64,000 nt of DNA from Adiantum capillus-veneris (GCA_014529385.2 CM043958.1:151634793-151698792); one strand, 5' to 3'; counted from the stretch's first letter, positions 10,536 to 21,974 are shown. Made by a program: numbers and translations. The notes: generated by a model not told the origin, from the sequence alone.

Positions 10536-10877
10536 CAGACAATTGGTTCACTTCCATCAAGCTGCTTGTGAGGACACAAGCACGTGTTAAAAAAACGGGG
10601 AGTAGATGATAGCGGGACCAGATGGTATTGTAAGGTGGCCGGACAAAGGAAAATGAGTATAAAAGGGAGCCTTGGTTAAATTATTGTGGGGGGGAAACTT
10701 AAGGAAGCGATACGTTTACGAAGGAAGCCAGCTATGGCGACCTTCATGTACAGAAAGAGCATTGGTGAATCTCATAGTCAGAGAGAGTAGGACTTGGCTT
10801 TAGAGGTTGTACTCTCAATTTACCTTCAGGCTCACTTGAATACACCTGTGTATTTCTATGTCTTTGGACATGTTAGA

Positions 10878-11311
10878 TAACTTGCTTACACAAGAGCATC
10901 TACATGGACTTAGGGAGCTGCGTTTTTGGACAACTGTACCATTTTTGCAACAAGAAGGCAGCGCTCATCTTTTCAACCCTAAATCTTGCCTTGCACACTA
11001 GGTCGCTTTGCCGATCTTGTTCCTCTTTAGAACATCAGATTTCAACCATATTTTTTCTGCTACTTTCTCTGTTTTACGAGGAACGGAGACCTGAAAATGG
11101 CCATTCCGTGTTACTATGCCCTTTACTCCATTCGGGACCCTGCAGGGAGCGTACGTGCTCATACGCCGGGAGCGTACGAGCACGCTGAAAATCAATGGAG
11201 ACAGGTGTTTTTATCACCTTGCAATTGTGTTTTTGGGTGGACATCAGCCTTTTCTCTTCTGTTTTTCACATTGGATGAAGTTACCTCCAGCTAGGACACC
11301 ATCTCGTAGTG
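10878..11311. repeat. Right terminal inverted repeat
   Basis: Inverse partner of 8014-8411, ending ccatctcgtagtg at 11311. It contains about 35 bases absent from the left arm, including a gcgtacg-rich stretch near 11147-11180. Confidence 0.85.
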
Positions 11312-11334
11312 ACCGAATTGGTATTTGCTAGTGG

Positions 11335-11720
11335 TTAGGCCAGCAAATTACTTTTTCAATTCAACAAGTGTTCACATTGAGCACCAATCGAATCGCCTAA
11401 GAATTAGGCCGAATCAAAATTGATGCACTAGAGACCGTTCAGAGTTTCAAACGGCTCATCTGGGAATGTGGTGGTTGGCAGGCCATCTAGAAATAAAACT
11501 AGCGAGAGAATGTGCATAATCACTGAACTTGGTCTAGATTCATTAATCATTGAACTTGGTCTAGATTCGTTAATCATTGAACTTGGTCTAGATTCACTTT
11601 ATGTTTTTCAGTGCATTTCCAAGAATCAGCTTTGCGATCTGATTTGGTCCACATCTCGTATCCGATAAACGATGGATCAGCTCATTCCTCTAATCCATGA
11701 CAACAAGCTCCTTCAACTAA
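11335..11720. repeat. Repeat Z, copy 2
   Basis: Direct repeat of 10120-10535, starting 24 bases outside the right inverted repeat. One copy lies inside the fold-back element and one immediately outside it, which suggests duplication or insertion of the element next to related DNA. Confidence 0.85.
11515..11603. repeat. 27-bp tandem triplication within repeat Z
   Basis: The unit taatcattgaacttggtcta plus gattc occurs three times here, against one copy in the matching place of Z copy 1 (near 10390). Confidence 0.85.
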
Positions 11721-12372
11721 GCCCGTGTTCCCGCAAAACAAGTAGGGCCTTGCCTCAGCCATTTTTTTCCCCATGCATCTTTGCGTGCTTCCACACCTGG
11801 ATCACACCGCACCATGAATGCAATACATCCCTCAGTCCTATCATTCTGGCCTCTACCATTTTGATTCTTCTCATGCACACTAATATAGCTCTTTTGCGTG
11901 TCACTTAGTCCCCTTCGACCAGGGGGAATCCCTCGGCCATCCCTTGCCCGGGTCAACATGCAATCCAATTCTTACTGACATATACCACTGCACTGCATAG
12001 ATATTCGCTGGTCCCTCGGCTCAGCCTGATATTCCACTATTGCCATACTTTCTTGACTAATGATTCCTCGAGGAGGAACCCATCAACTGTCTAGGGCCTG
12101 TTTGATTTCCCAAAACCATCCACATTCCATCCCAGAATGGCTTGCATCCATACCTCACCTGCTCCGACCTCGAGGCAACCAGATCTGAGCTTCCCCATCG
12201 AGCTTTTCCCTGACTGAAGACTAGTGGGAGCGCGCTTACAACCAAAATGAATAGCCAGGCAATCAAGTTGTATGCATAATCCAACTTTGAATCCTTTTTC
12301 CCGGATCCCACATCACGCCATTCTACGCATTCGCCTTTCCGGTTAATAGCATTCGGGGGTCGATCCTCTTGA
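11721..12372 (-). other. Possible decayed extension of repeat X coding unit
   Basis: On the minus strand this lies directly downstream of X copy c. It has moderately open frames (for example 12057-12311, with a hydrophobic stretch LIAWLFILVVSALPLVF), but several stops and no family motif. It may be the rest of the X coding unit; this is weakly supported. Confidence 0.25.
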
Positions 12373-12882
12373 CTACGAGACCTTTGTTGTCTTTCCCATT
12401 ATACCTACCAACCAACTCGCATAACTGCACCACAACAAGCCCTGCTCAGCCCCATTGAGTAACCCGCCAGGGGGCTCCCTATCCACAAACCCAGACAGCG
12501 TAGGTCGCCATCCGTGACTTCTACAGTAGTCCACTTTAATAAGCACCATAGAGCCCCCGCCCAAGGTATGAGAAACAACGTCCCCTCCATTCACACCGTT
12601 AGTTAGGCAGGTTCGAGACACCCATCCTTCCATACCAGCCAACTGGCTGCCTTGTTCCATGCTGTTTCCAGTGAGCATCAAGTTCCAATACCAACAAACG
12701 AGCATAAAACGAACTTTGGGTTCTAAATCGCAAAACCTCGAAGTACTGACATTTTTGAGAAAAATTTCGGAGCAAACTTTATTATATCCCTACATCTCAC
12801 TCAGCTCTCTAGCCTGGATATCACGTGTCCATGTCAATTGGAACATCGGGGTGGTAGTCTGATGTATCGCAAGACGCCTCTC
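12373..12882 (-). pseudogene. Repeat X, copy c, unknown protein fragment
   Basis: Read on the minus strand, it starts with DIQARELSEM, a stop, GYNKV, SEIFLKNVST, a hydrophobic MLVCWYWNLML stretch and then the VVSHTL...HGWR...SGFVDR...LLNGAEQGLL series that copy b also has. The order and spacing match copies a, b and d. It ends at about 12882, where Cop-A begins. Copy d continues past the equivalent point (about 22588), so the break here is the Cop-A insertion boundary. Function unknown. Confidence 0.6.
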
Positions 12883-14280
12883 TTTTCACAATAGGTGGCT
12901 CAGGCTCAGCCACAACCTGTGGTTCCAATCTATCCTGTCCTTGCTCCTCTTGAGCCCTGACATTTTGTCTTGCACGTGCAGGTCCATCTTCTTGGAAGAC
13001 AACTCTTCTAATCTCCTCAACCCTCTCTGGTTTAGAATGATATTTGGATTCATTAAAGTGAACATCATTGCTGCGGACAACCTTTCTGGATTCGGGATCC
13101 CAAAGTCTGTACCCCATCTCACCAGAATTACCATAGCCTAGAAAGATGCACTTTCTACTCTTTGGCTCAAGTTTGTTCCTAAATTCCTTTGGAACGTACG
13201 TGTATGCCTCACAGCCAAAGACTCTGAGATGCTTGTATGAGGGCATTTTGCCTGACCATACCATCTCTGGCACTGAATCCTTCTGCAAAACCTTGCTAGG
13301 AGATCTATTTACAAGATGAACAGCTGTTGATACAGCTTCAGCCCAAAACCCATTTGGCAGCTGTGCATTAGACAACATACTTCTGACCTTCTCTTGTATG
13401 GTCCTATTCATCCTCTCAGCAACACCATTTTGAGGAGGATTGTAAGGAGCAGTAAGTTCACGTTTTATACCTTTTGACTCACAAAAGTCCTGAAAGGACT
13501 TTGAAACATACTCTCCACCATTGTCAGTGCGTAAGCATTTAAGCTTCTTGCCACTCTGATTCTCCACAAGTGTCACAAACGTTTTGAAAACACTAAACGC
13601 TTCATCCTTGTGCTTGAGAAAGTAAACCCATACTTTCCTCGAGTAATCATCTGTAAATGTCATAAAGTAAGAAGCTCCCCCTAGAGATAGGTTAGGCATA
13701 GGTCCACACAAATCACTATGAACAAGTGCCAACTGTGTATCTCTTCTACTGCTTCTATGCTTATGTGGCTGCTGTGTTTTCTTACCATACAGACAATGTT
13801 CATAGAATTCAAAATCATTAAATGAAAAGCCAGGCAAATAACCAGAACGAGACAAGATTTCCATTCCCTTCTTGGACATATGTCCTAACCGGCTATGCCA
13901 CAAAGAAACGTTCGGTTGCTCAGTTACATTGATTACATTTTTAGAGACATTTGATACATAAATCATGTAAAGTCCTCCAGACTTTACTCCATGTGCTACT
14001 GTCATAGAACCCTTGGATATCTTCCACATGTTCTGTCCAAAAGTGGTGACGTATCCAGCATCATCAACTAAACCTGTGCTGATCAAGCTCTTTGTAATTG
14101 CGGGAACATGTCTCACATTCTTCAGCGTGAAAGAAGAGCCATTCTGAAACTTCAATGGAACATCTCCAACACCTAAGATCTCACATGTCTGCCCATTGCC
14201 TAGCCGAACATGATCTTTAGTGGTCACATAAGAGGTAAACCACTCCTTGTTTGGAGACACATGAAGTGATGCCCCTGAGC
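12883..14280 (-). pseudogene. pol: Cop-A protease remainder and integrase
   Basis: The 479-residue frame (14260-12821) begins just after the protease active site and runs through the GAG-pre-integrase zinc region and the integrase core, which joins element DNA to the chromosome. The zinc site shows H and H in LWHSRLGHMSKKGM, but the first Cys of the usual CxxC is Tyr (FYEHCLYGK). The catalytic D, D and E lie in VHSDLCGP, LRTDNGGEY and NGVAERMNRT. At 14279-14282 a base is missing exactly at the protease catalytic Asp codon, which shifts the frame away from the upstream gag. The last residues before the stop at 12821 come from repeat X, so the native C-terminus is lost. Confidence 0.9.
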
Positions 14281-15234
14281 TATAATCCAGTCACTCAGTG
14301 CATTTCCATCAGATGCTGTAAGAAGAGCTGAGTCCATTGTATTCTTCAAGAAGTAGATGTCTCCTGACACTAGACTGTCATCCTTTGCAACAGTGTTTGT
14401 CATGTTTATTTCTTGAATCTTCACCGAGGACTTGTTCTTCTCACCATGGTCTTCAGCTTTCTCTTTGCCTTTTTCTGCTTTCCATTCTCTGCAGTCTCTT
14501 TTCATGTGACCCTTCTTGCCACAATGGTAGCATTCTATGTCACTCTTGCCTTTAGCATTGCAGGACTTGCTACGAGACTGATTCCTCTTTCCACCTTTGT
14601 ACTTTTATTTGGTCCTTCCCCTAACAACTAAGGCTGTTCCTTTGCCTTTGTCCATTGTCTTTCTATTGGTTTCTTCAGTAAGCAGACTTCCTTCTACACC
14701 TGCTATGTTCAAACCATCTGGAGGTGCAGAATTACTCAAAGCTGTGCGAAAAGTGTCCCAACTTTCCGGCAATGTGATCAACAGGAACATAGCTCTAACA
14801 GGTTCATCAAACTTGACACCTTGAGCTGACAATTGACTGTAGATTGTGTTGAATTCATTCAGATGATTGGACATAGGTGTCCCTTCTTTCATCTTCAAGT
14901 CAACAAGCTTCTTAAGCCAGTATACCTGTGAAGCTGCACTCTGCTTCTCATAAAGATCACTCAGCTTTAACCATGCTTGATAAGCCGACATCTCGTCTGC
15001 TACATTGAAGTAAACGCTTTCTGCCAAAGTCAGCATAATGGTAGAAAGTGCCAATTCATCCGTTTCGCTCCATTCATCTTCGTCCATATCTTCTGGTTTT
15101 ATCCCCTTGAGCTTTATAGATTTTATCTGCTTCTTTTGTACCAACACGTGCCAAATCTGCTTCTGCCACATTGGGAAATTGGTTCCATCCAGCTTCTTGA
15201 TATTGTAAAGAGTAGTGTCCTGTGATCCAGCCAT
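14224..15234 (-). pseudogene. gag: Cop-A gag with CCHC knuckle
   Basis: Copia Gag starting at an ATG (15232-15234). The first 209 residues are the UBN2/DUF4219-type capsid domain: YNIKKLDGTNFPMWQKQI, then LWLKL-like helix AYQAWLKLSDLYEKQSA and LPESWDTF. A TAA at 14605-14607 interrupts the frame, which then continues unchanged into the RNA-binding knuckle CYHCGKKGHMKRDC near 14505-14545, a Lys/Glu-rich linker and the start of the protease. One nonsense codon and the downstream frameshift are the only defects, so this copy is moderately young or was kept by recombination. Confidence 0.88.
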
Positions 15235-16287
15235 AGCTACGCTTCACAGTAGTTTACTTTCCTGGGAAAAATTTGGCAGAGTTTCCCCTATAAACTGACC
15301 TCTGAACCAATATCAGCCTGTCAAATGAACCAAGAAAGCGTCAGATTCTGCATAAATTTTGGCAGAGTCTCCTTTGTAAAATGGCTCTGGTGTACTAAAA
15401 AATAGACCAAAAAACAGCTCAAAAAACCACTGTCTCTCTAACACTGTAAGCTGTGGGTAAACTTGTCCTGCACCTGTACTGTCTCTCACTGTCCTGTCAT
15501 TGTCCTGTAATCATAGACTGCGACAATGCCTCAACGGCAGTAAAGCAAAGATGCAATCCCAACTGTCTAACTCACAGTCAATACATCCTAGCTGCCTATC
15601 TAAGGGTGCTCGAGGGATTGCTCCACGACCTGTATCACCGAAAGGATCTCAACATTCGAGAATCCCCCAGCTCAATAAAACCTCACTCGACCCTCAAGAA
15701 AGGCTGCAGTAAATCTGACAGTACATAGACTTTCCACAAAGTCATACATCCACAAATTTCCCACTATATGCTGTAACCGCTGCGGCGGTTGTTTGCTGTG
15801 TGACTCACATCCAGCAAACCCTCAACAGACATACATCATATCTGACAATACATCCCATGTGGAAGTACCTACAATGTCAGGATGAAATCTGGAATATCAA
15901 GCAGCAAACACAAGCTACCTGATGAACTAGTGAATGTCGCCTACAGTCTGTGTGTAGATGCGCCCGTGTCGTATGTGACACGCCTCCAAGAACTGTGAGC
16001 CGTCCTTCGATGTGTAGACATCCACAAATCAACACTCTGGGAGTGCCGATGTCCTCAACACCTCTAGTCGTAGGCCGAAACCCCAAATTTGCAGAGTCAG
16101 ATCTGCACCCGCTGAGACCATGTAGTCGAAAATGGCCTGCGCAGAACTTTGTCGAAGCCGAACGGTGGCCGAGATGACCTCAGAATGACCACAAGATTTG
16201 GGGCCGTGTCTTCGCTTGTCGAATCTCACTCCAATCTGAGCAGGTGACTCTGGCTACTTGCAAATGCTGCCCCGAGCCTCGATCTGA
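15235..16287 (-). other. Cop-A untranslated leader
   Basis: About 1 kb between the gag ATG and the primer-binding site. No conserved coding is seen. It is long for a copia leader but consistent with one. Confidence 0.5.
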
Positions 16288-16299
16288 GCTCTGATACCA
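16288..16299 (-). other. Cop-A primer-binding site
   Basis: The complement reads TGGTATCAGAGC, the standard plant initiator-Met tRNA primer match. It lies two bases inside the LTR end at 16302. Confidence 0.9.
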
Positions 16300-16301
16300 G
16301 T

Positions 16302-16493
16302 TGAAGGAGTACGAGCGGGAGTGTGACGTGAGAGAGAGTGCGAGAAGAAGAGCACGACGATATGGTGAACTCGCTCTACTGTAATGTGTAGATCATAGTG
16401 AGTTCTTATTAGGTTTTTACAAAAGAATATGTGTACATACCTGGCGGCCCGCCCACTTACCTGGGCGACCACATTGGGCTTTATACCCCAACA
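16302..16493 (-). repeat. Cop-A 5' LTR (192 bp)
   Basis: Bounded by tgaagg at 16302 and cccaaca at 16493 (TG..CA). On the element strand it begins TGTTGGGGTATAAAGCCC. The partner LTR is deleted, so the boundary rests on the primer site and on the repeat-Y junction. Confidence 0.75.
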
Positions 16494-17118
16494 TTTTTAC
16501 CTCTCGTTTACCAAGACTAGAAAATGGCTCTAATCCTTTGGGCTCAACCTTGCATCTGCCCAGCATGTTCCACTGTGCTAGCATCTTAGCACCTCCACGT
16601 ATGCGGGTCATTCCATAATCGGGTGCATCCCAGCATTGTTCCCTTCTCTCGGTTCCCATACGACATCCTTCCAATATTCAGCCTTTCCACATGAGCGGGC
16701 CAAAGAAGCCAACAACCCTGTTGCGGAACCCCAGCCATGATGCATCATACCCCTGCTTTCACATACCTGAATCTCGCAAAGTTGCCCGCCCTGAGGCCCA
16801 CTATCGATCACTACCACCGTTTGGCTCAAGGTCCTTAAAAAATAAAAGTCAAAAACTTGCCCCATCTCTGCACTTCAATGGGTAGATCTCCCATGTATCG
16901 AGTGAGTACAGTGATTACGACCAGGATGCCAGTTCCTACTGACAACAACCCACATGCCCATACCATCTGGACAACATACTTAGTCGTTCGTTGTCTCGTA
17001 GAACACATCAGTTGAGGGGAGGTTGAGTCCTCTAATCGCATCACACCTGATCCATCGAACCAGGCCTGGAAACCCCAGCTATTAATGGCCAGGATTTGTG
17101 AATCCTTTATGAGCGGAT
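16494..17118 (-). pseudogene. Repeat Y, copy 1, unknown protein fragment
   Basis: A direct repeat of about 22693-23100. Minus-strand translation gives GDLPIEVQRWGKFL, then DSGPQGGQLCEIQVCESRGM and MHHGWGSATGLLASLARSCG, then KAEYWKDVVW. Copy 2 matches almost residue for residue (DSGPQGGQLCDIWVCESRGM and MHHGWGSATGSLASLARSCG). A hydrophobic stretch, VWACGLLSVGTGILVVITVL, precedes it at about 16900-16975. A second minus-strand frame reads MLAQWNMLGRCK and GLEPFSSLGKREVK. I do not recognise the protein. The left end is Cop-A; the right end is the Cop-B target site. Confidence 0.6.
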
Positions 17119-17442
17119 TGTAAAGAATAAGGATGCAAGAGAGCTACACAAGACAAGCACAAAGCACTCAAAGATGGAAAGCTTCTTCTTCTACTTCGCT
17201 AAGAAAAGAGAGTACAAAATGACTAAGTGCTAAAGCTGAAAAGTAGCACATATGTACATGCGGTCACTAAGTGTGAACTCGCTAGAAGCGTACTAGGCTG
17301 GCACTATAAGTGTAGTCTTGTTGTAGAATCACTGGCAGAGATCCTCCGTGTCGGTCACCTAATGCGCCAGTGAGTAAATGCCGTAAGCGGCCAAGACCCG
17401 TAGTGGATGCCAGCTCAAGATGTAGAGCTCGACATCTCAACA
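17119..17442 (-). repeat. Cop-B 3' LTR
   Basis: Starts tgtaaagaataagg and ends gacatctcaaca on the plus strand. Same boundaries as 21975-22297. Confidence 0.95.
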
Positions 17443-18242
17443 CTCCCCCTTGAGCTCTGCATGTCGCAAAGTCCAAGCATAGTCCGGAAACGTCGAAGAT
17501 TCTCAGCTTCGAGGGCCTTGGTAAAGATATCCGCTATCTGCTCCTCTGTGCTGACGTAGACCAAGTCGATGCCGCCCGCCAACACTCGCTCTCGAACGTA
17601 GTGGTAATGGACCTTTATGTGCTTGGTCCTGGAATGGAACACTTGGTTCCTAGCCAACTGCATGCTGCTGAGGTTGTTACAATGGATGAAAATCTGTTGG
17701 TCCACCTGCACTCCCAAGTGCTCAAGTAATGTGCGTAGCCAAGCTACCTCGCACGCCGCAACTGCTGCACCTCTGTACTCGGCCTCTCTGCTCGATACAA
17801 CAACCGTAGGCTGCTTTTTGCTGCTCCAAGTAGCAACAACACTCCCAAAAGAGAACATGAAGCCACTCGTAGATCTCCTATCAACAATGCTACCTGCCCA
17901 ATCTGCATCTGTATACCCATACAATGCTAATGGCGTATGTGCTGCATAGAACAATGCGTAGTCAAGAGTCCCTTGCACATACCGAAGTGTGCGTCGTACT
18001 CCATCCAAATGTGGCTTCCTCGGAAGCTGCATGAATTGAATCTCCAAGCCTACTGTGTAGCTCAAGTCTGGCCTCGTGATAGTTAAGTAGATTAGACTAC
18101 CCACAATCTTCCTGTACATCTTGACATCCTCAACAACATCACCCTTCTCTGCACTCAGCTTTGCATTCACATCTAAGGGAATAGAAATTGGCTTACAATC
18201 AGTCATACCATACTTTGACAACATGTCCAAAGCATACTGTCT
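17415..18242 (-). pseudogene. pol: Cop-B RNase H and RT C-terminus
   Basis: This is the C-terminal part of the copia polyprotein, which degrades RNA in the RNA:DNA hybrid. It continues the RT frame after a TAG at 18243-18245; the preceding and following residues are normal, and the stop sits where the family usually has Gln. Motifs: DMLSKYGM, YGYTDADWAGSIVDRRS with the first catalytic Asp, SSREAEYRGAA with the catalytic Glu, FHSRTKHIKVHYHYVRE and ADIFTKALE. The frame ends inside the LTR at 17415. Confidence 0.93.
17443..17452 (-). other. Cop-B polypurine tract
   Basis: The element strand reads aagggggag immediately before the LTR start TGTTGAGATG. It primes second-strand synthesis. Confidence 0.85.
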
Positions 18243-19046
18243 CTATGACAACCACACACCCTCTGGAGTCGTGATCACCTCAATGCCAAGAAAGTAGCAC
18301 AACTCGCCCAAATCTTTCATTTCAAACTCCTGTATGAGAAGATCCTTCACATGGTCAATCTCCATAGCATTGTCACCCACAATAATAAGGTCATCTACAT
18401 ATATGGTAATGACCACAATCCCCATATCACTCTCACGTACATAGAGTGAATGATCAACATGAGCTCTCCTAAAACCAATACTGACAAGATACTTGGCAAT
18501 CCTGTCATACCATGCTCTAGAGCCCTGCTTTAAACCATACAAAGCTTTGAGAAGCCTGCATACATAATCTCGGTAACCTGGATCGACATAACCAGGTGGC
18601 TGATCCATATACACTTCCTCTTGCAACTCACCATTCAAGAAGGCATTATTTACATCCATTTGATGCATAATCCATCCTCTAGATGCAACCACTGCTATGG
18701 CAGCTCTCACAGTCGGCATCTTTGCCACTGGAGCAAAGGTCTCCTCAAAGTCTATGCCATACGTCTGTGCATAACCCTTTGCGACCAACCTTGCCTTGTG
18801 ACGCTCAATGTTACCATCAGCTTTATGCTTGGTTTTATACACCCATTTACAGCCAATAGCTTTCTTGCCACTTGGCAATGGCACCAACTCCCATGTGTCG
18901 TTTGCTTCCAATGCAACCATCTCTTCATTCATTGCATCATCCCAATGCACATTTCCAACTGCATCCTCAAAACATGTGGGCTCCACATTCTGTATCACCT
19001 TAGCCATGTAGGCTTGGTGATGTGCTAGATACCCATCATAAGTCAA
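18243..19046 (-). pseudogene. pol: Cop-B reverse transcriptase
   Basis: Copia-type RT copies element RNA into DNA. It begins with NDTWELVPLPSGKKAIGCKW (the conserved N-terminal segment), then HKARLVAKGYAQ, IDFEETFAPVAKM, QMDVNNAFLNGELQEEVYM with the first catalytic Asp, YGLKQGSRAWY, and the active-site IYVDDLIIVG near 18380-18410. These residues are all intact; the domain is inactivated only by flanking breaks. A frameshift at about 19045 separates it from integrase and the TAG at 18243 from RNase H. Confidence 0.95.
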
Positions 19047-20860
19047 TTTTTGAACCTGACAGCCGGAATTTCAAATTCCTCATCAAGACTCTGTTTAGAA
19101 CCATCTGAATCCATGTCTATATGTGAAAAACTTGATGATGCATCAGCCATAAAGGGAGGTTTATCAACCTTTTCCTTTCCTTTTCGTGATACATTCCCTG
19201 TACTTGCTGGTGGAGTAACCTGCGTACGTAGTCTACCATTCCATGGCTTCTCAACAGAGCCACGAGAAGAGGACTCTTGTGGTCCACTCAAAACCTGTGA
19301 CTGTGGCCTCACATTTTGTACAACCACATCATCTTTTACATCAGCCCCAATAGTGCCATGTGCATTACTGTACCAGCTGCTCATCTCATCAAATACTACA
19401 TCTCTGCTCACTCGTAATTCTCGTGTAGTAGGATTGTAGCACCTGTACCCCTTTTGTTCGAGGGAATATCCCACAAGAATACATTTCTCTGCTTTAGGAT
19501 CCAATTTCCTACGCAACTCATCTGGTACATGCACGTAAGCTATGCAGCCAAACACTTTCAAGTGTGCCAAATCAGGCTTTGTACCTGTAAACTTTTCCTC
19601 AGGTGTTACATCATGCACCGCAGCTGTAGGTGTCCTGTTCATAATGTACACAGCTGTATTTACAGCTTCAGCCAAGAAACGATGAGGCATGTTCTTCTCA
19701 TTCATCAATTCATGTGCAACCTCTTCAATGTGCCTGTTTTTCCTTTCTGCGACCCCATTCTGCTGTGGAGTATATCTTCATGTAAACTGCCTGCGTATAC
19801 CATGCATTCGCAAAAAATCTGAAAAATCATTGGAGAAGTACTTTCCCCCTCCATCTGACCTCAATGTCTGTCTCCTTCTCAATCATGACTTTGAAGTCCT
19901 GAAAGCGACCAAACACTTCACTTTTGTTACGCATGAAGTAGACCCATACTTTCCTTGTATGGTCATCAATGAAAGAGACATAATACCTGCAACCATGTAT
20001 ACTTGCAGTATCGGTTGGACCCAAACATCTGTGTGCACCACCTCAAGTGGCTTTTTACATACATTGCGCTCATGTGGAAATGAGCCCTTTGACTGTTTTC
20101 CAAACTGGCATGCTGCACACACTTTATGTATACCATCCACCTTGAATTTGGGCAAACCTTTTACAATCTGTTTTGATTGCATGCTGCGCAATCTTTGCTC
20201 ATTGACATGGCCAATGCGTTTGTGCCAAATGTTAACATCAGCCACAACACCTGTGCCCTGTGCAAATAATGCAGATTTTACCTCAGGCATGTCTACATTC
20301 AGCGTAAATATTCTGCCCACACATTTGTCCTCTGTGATCAGCTTACAACCATTCTGGAAATCTTCTACATAACAACCATTCGGATTGAAGCGAACCTGCA
20401 AACCGTGCTCAACCATTTGTCCAACAGAAACAAGGTTCTTTGTAATGTTTGGGACATAAAGTACATCTGCTAAGTACTTTGATTTTCCACTCTTTGTATT
20501 TAGAGGTATGTCCCCTACATGAGCAATGGGGTGAGCTGTGTTGTCTCCTGTTTGCACATAGCCTGACACATTTGGTTTGCGCTTATCTCTAAACCACTCT
20601 CCACGAGATGTCATGTGATTAGAGGCACCTGAATCCACATACCAAACATCATCTTGGGTGGAATTCTCTGCAGTCATTGTATTCATTACATGCTGCATAA
20701 CAAACATGCGCTCGCTTCTACTGTCATCTGCATCTCTGCTAGTAGATGCATAGTTGCCCTCTTCTCTCTTTCCACTTGCTTTTCCCTTTGGACAGTCACG
20801 TGACATGTGACCTTTTTCACCACAAGTCCAACATTCTCTGCTATCTGCAGTATGTTGCTG
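19047..20860 (-). pseudogene. pol: Cop-B CCHC, protease and integrase
   Basis: Read from 20860 downwards: the knuckle CWTCGEKGHMSRDC (20805-20847), protease with VWYVDSGASNHMTS (intact DSG), GAG-pre-integrase with IWHKRIGHVNEQRL and VCAACQFGKQ (intact HHCC), then the integrase core with VHTDVW, FIDDHTRKVWVYF, SDGGGKYFS and NGVAERKN (D, D, E present). Breaks: a frameshift near 20028, another near 19862, a TGA at 19778-19780 and the frameshift to RT near 19045. The last long frame (19708-19043) holds the integrase C-terminal part with FGCIAYVHVP and RKLDPKAEKCILVGYS. Confidence 0.92.
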
Positions 20861-21660
20861 CTTGCTTGATCCTGCACCACGACCTCTTTGACTCCCCCTG
20901 CCTTGAGACTAGTTTCCCCTGCCACCTGAATTGTTTTGATTTGATTGACCTTCTCAAAATTGGCCCTTGCAACCACTTGGGCCTCGACCACGACCTCTAC
21001 CTCTGTTGGACTTAGAATAGAAAGCCTGTTCAGACCTATTTCTGCCACGAGAAGAAGATGTGTCAAGACCAAGGTTCTTCTCCTCAAGAATAAGCATAGA
21101 AATCAAATCTTGGAACACGGGGATGTTGTCTCTTGTATTCATGGAAGATTTGAAATGTACATACTCATCTCCCAGACCATCCAAGCATGGACGGACAATG
21201 TCATCGTCTTCCACTGAGACTTTAATAGATCCAAGAGCCTCAATGATACTCTTGATCTTCAAGCATAATCATTGATGGAGAGGTTGTTCCTCTTAACCTG
21301 GTTTAGCTCCGACTTTAGTTGAAGCTTCCTGGCCTTGGTGTTCACCTCGAACACTCTACCTAAGTTTTTCCATGCAATGGCGGAGGTTTCAGCATCCTGT
21401 AGATAGCCCATCATGCCATCTGTGATGCTCATAGAAAGCCAATACATCACTTTGCTCTGTCCTTGTTGCCAATCCCTCAAAGCTTTTCTTTGTTCTGCTG
21501 TAGCATTTGCCTCGGGAATCTCTGGTTCCTTTTCATTGTCTCCTTCTACATAGTCCCAATAAACTTTTCCTTTTAGGAAATTTGTTATTCTGAACTTCCA
21601 TGCAGGGTAGTTATTTTTCTCAAGCTTCTCAGTGACAATCGGACTGAAACCGTGAGACAT
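20860..21660 (-). pseudogene. gag: Cop-B gag
   Basis: Starts at an ATG (21658-21660). The UBN2-type capsid reads EKLEKNNYPAWKFRITNF, then LRDWQQGQSKVMYWLSMSI, AWKNLGRVFEVNTKARKLQL and, after a frameshift at about 21260, CLDGLGDEYVHFKSSM and DNIPVFQDLISMLILEEKNL. A Gly/Arg/Ser-rich tail (about 20950-21060) leads towards the zinc knuckle after another frame change. It belongs to a different copia lineage from Cop-A and is related to Cop-D at 42288. Confidence 0.9.
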
Positions 21661-21962
21661 CTTGAAGCACTAAGATAAAATAGCTGCAATCTGCAAAAAC
21701 CTGCAAATCTGCTGAACCTGCTATTGTGGTACCTGTAACGCTTTCTACACTCAACGAGTGTCCACAATCAAGCGTACATACAACCACTGTACTTGTACAG
21801 TAAATCTCTGTGTACTGCACTTTGGAGACCTGTTCAGAAACTTGTACGAAAAACCCCAAAAAATTCTTCCACTGCGCGGGGCGCCTTCGTCATCTGGTAC
21901 GTGGATTGCGAACGAAGAGATTGTGATGCTCTTGCTATCTTAGCCTCTCTTGCCTGCACCAC
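21661..21962 (-). other. Cop-B untranslated leader
   Basis: About 300 bases between the primer-binding site and the gag ATG; nothing else seen. Confidence 0.7.
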
Positions 21963-21974
21963 GCTCTGATACCA
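21963..21974 (-). other. Cop-B primer-binding site
   Basis: The complement is TGGTATCAGAGC, abutting the 5' LTR with no spacer. Initiator-Met tRNA primer. Confidence 0.95.

Larger units (their letters stand above)
8014..11311. mobile_element. Fold-back element with CACTA-like tips
   Basis: The outer ends are inverted copies: CACTACGAGATGG from 8014, and its complement ending at 11311. Inverted similarity continues inward for about 400 bp on both sides. The tip resembles the CACTACAAGA of plant CACTA transposons, but TIRs this long are more typical of Mutator-like or fold-back elements. The flanking triplets are aac (left) and acc (right), so a 3-bp target duplication is not clean. The interior holds decayed acidic coding segments and copies of repeat X, and no transposase that I recognise. 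Identity as a mobile unit is well supported; its superfamily is not. Confidence 0.75.
12883..16493 (-). mobile_element. Cop-A, 3'-truncated Ty1/copia element
   Basis: Minus-strand copia element: 5' LTR (16302-16493), primer-binding site, leader, gag, protease and integrase. The sequence stops inside the integrase-RT linker at about 12883. Reverse transcriptase, RNase H and the 3' LTR are gone. Both outer flanks are the X/Y repeat: X ends at 12882 and Y starts at 16494. Compared with the uninterrupted copy at 22340-23110, about 105 bp of the repeat is also missing at this junction. A single deletion that removed the element's 3' end plus adjacent target DNA explains this. Confidence 0.85.

Noticed and set aside
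12606-12640. tRNA-like B box (ggttcgagac)
   Set aside because: No A box or cloverleaf arms at suitable spacing; it lies within conserved X coding sequence.
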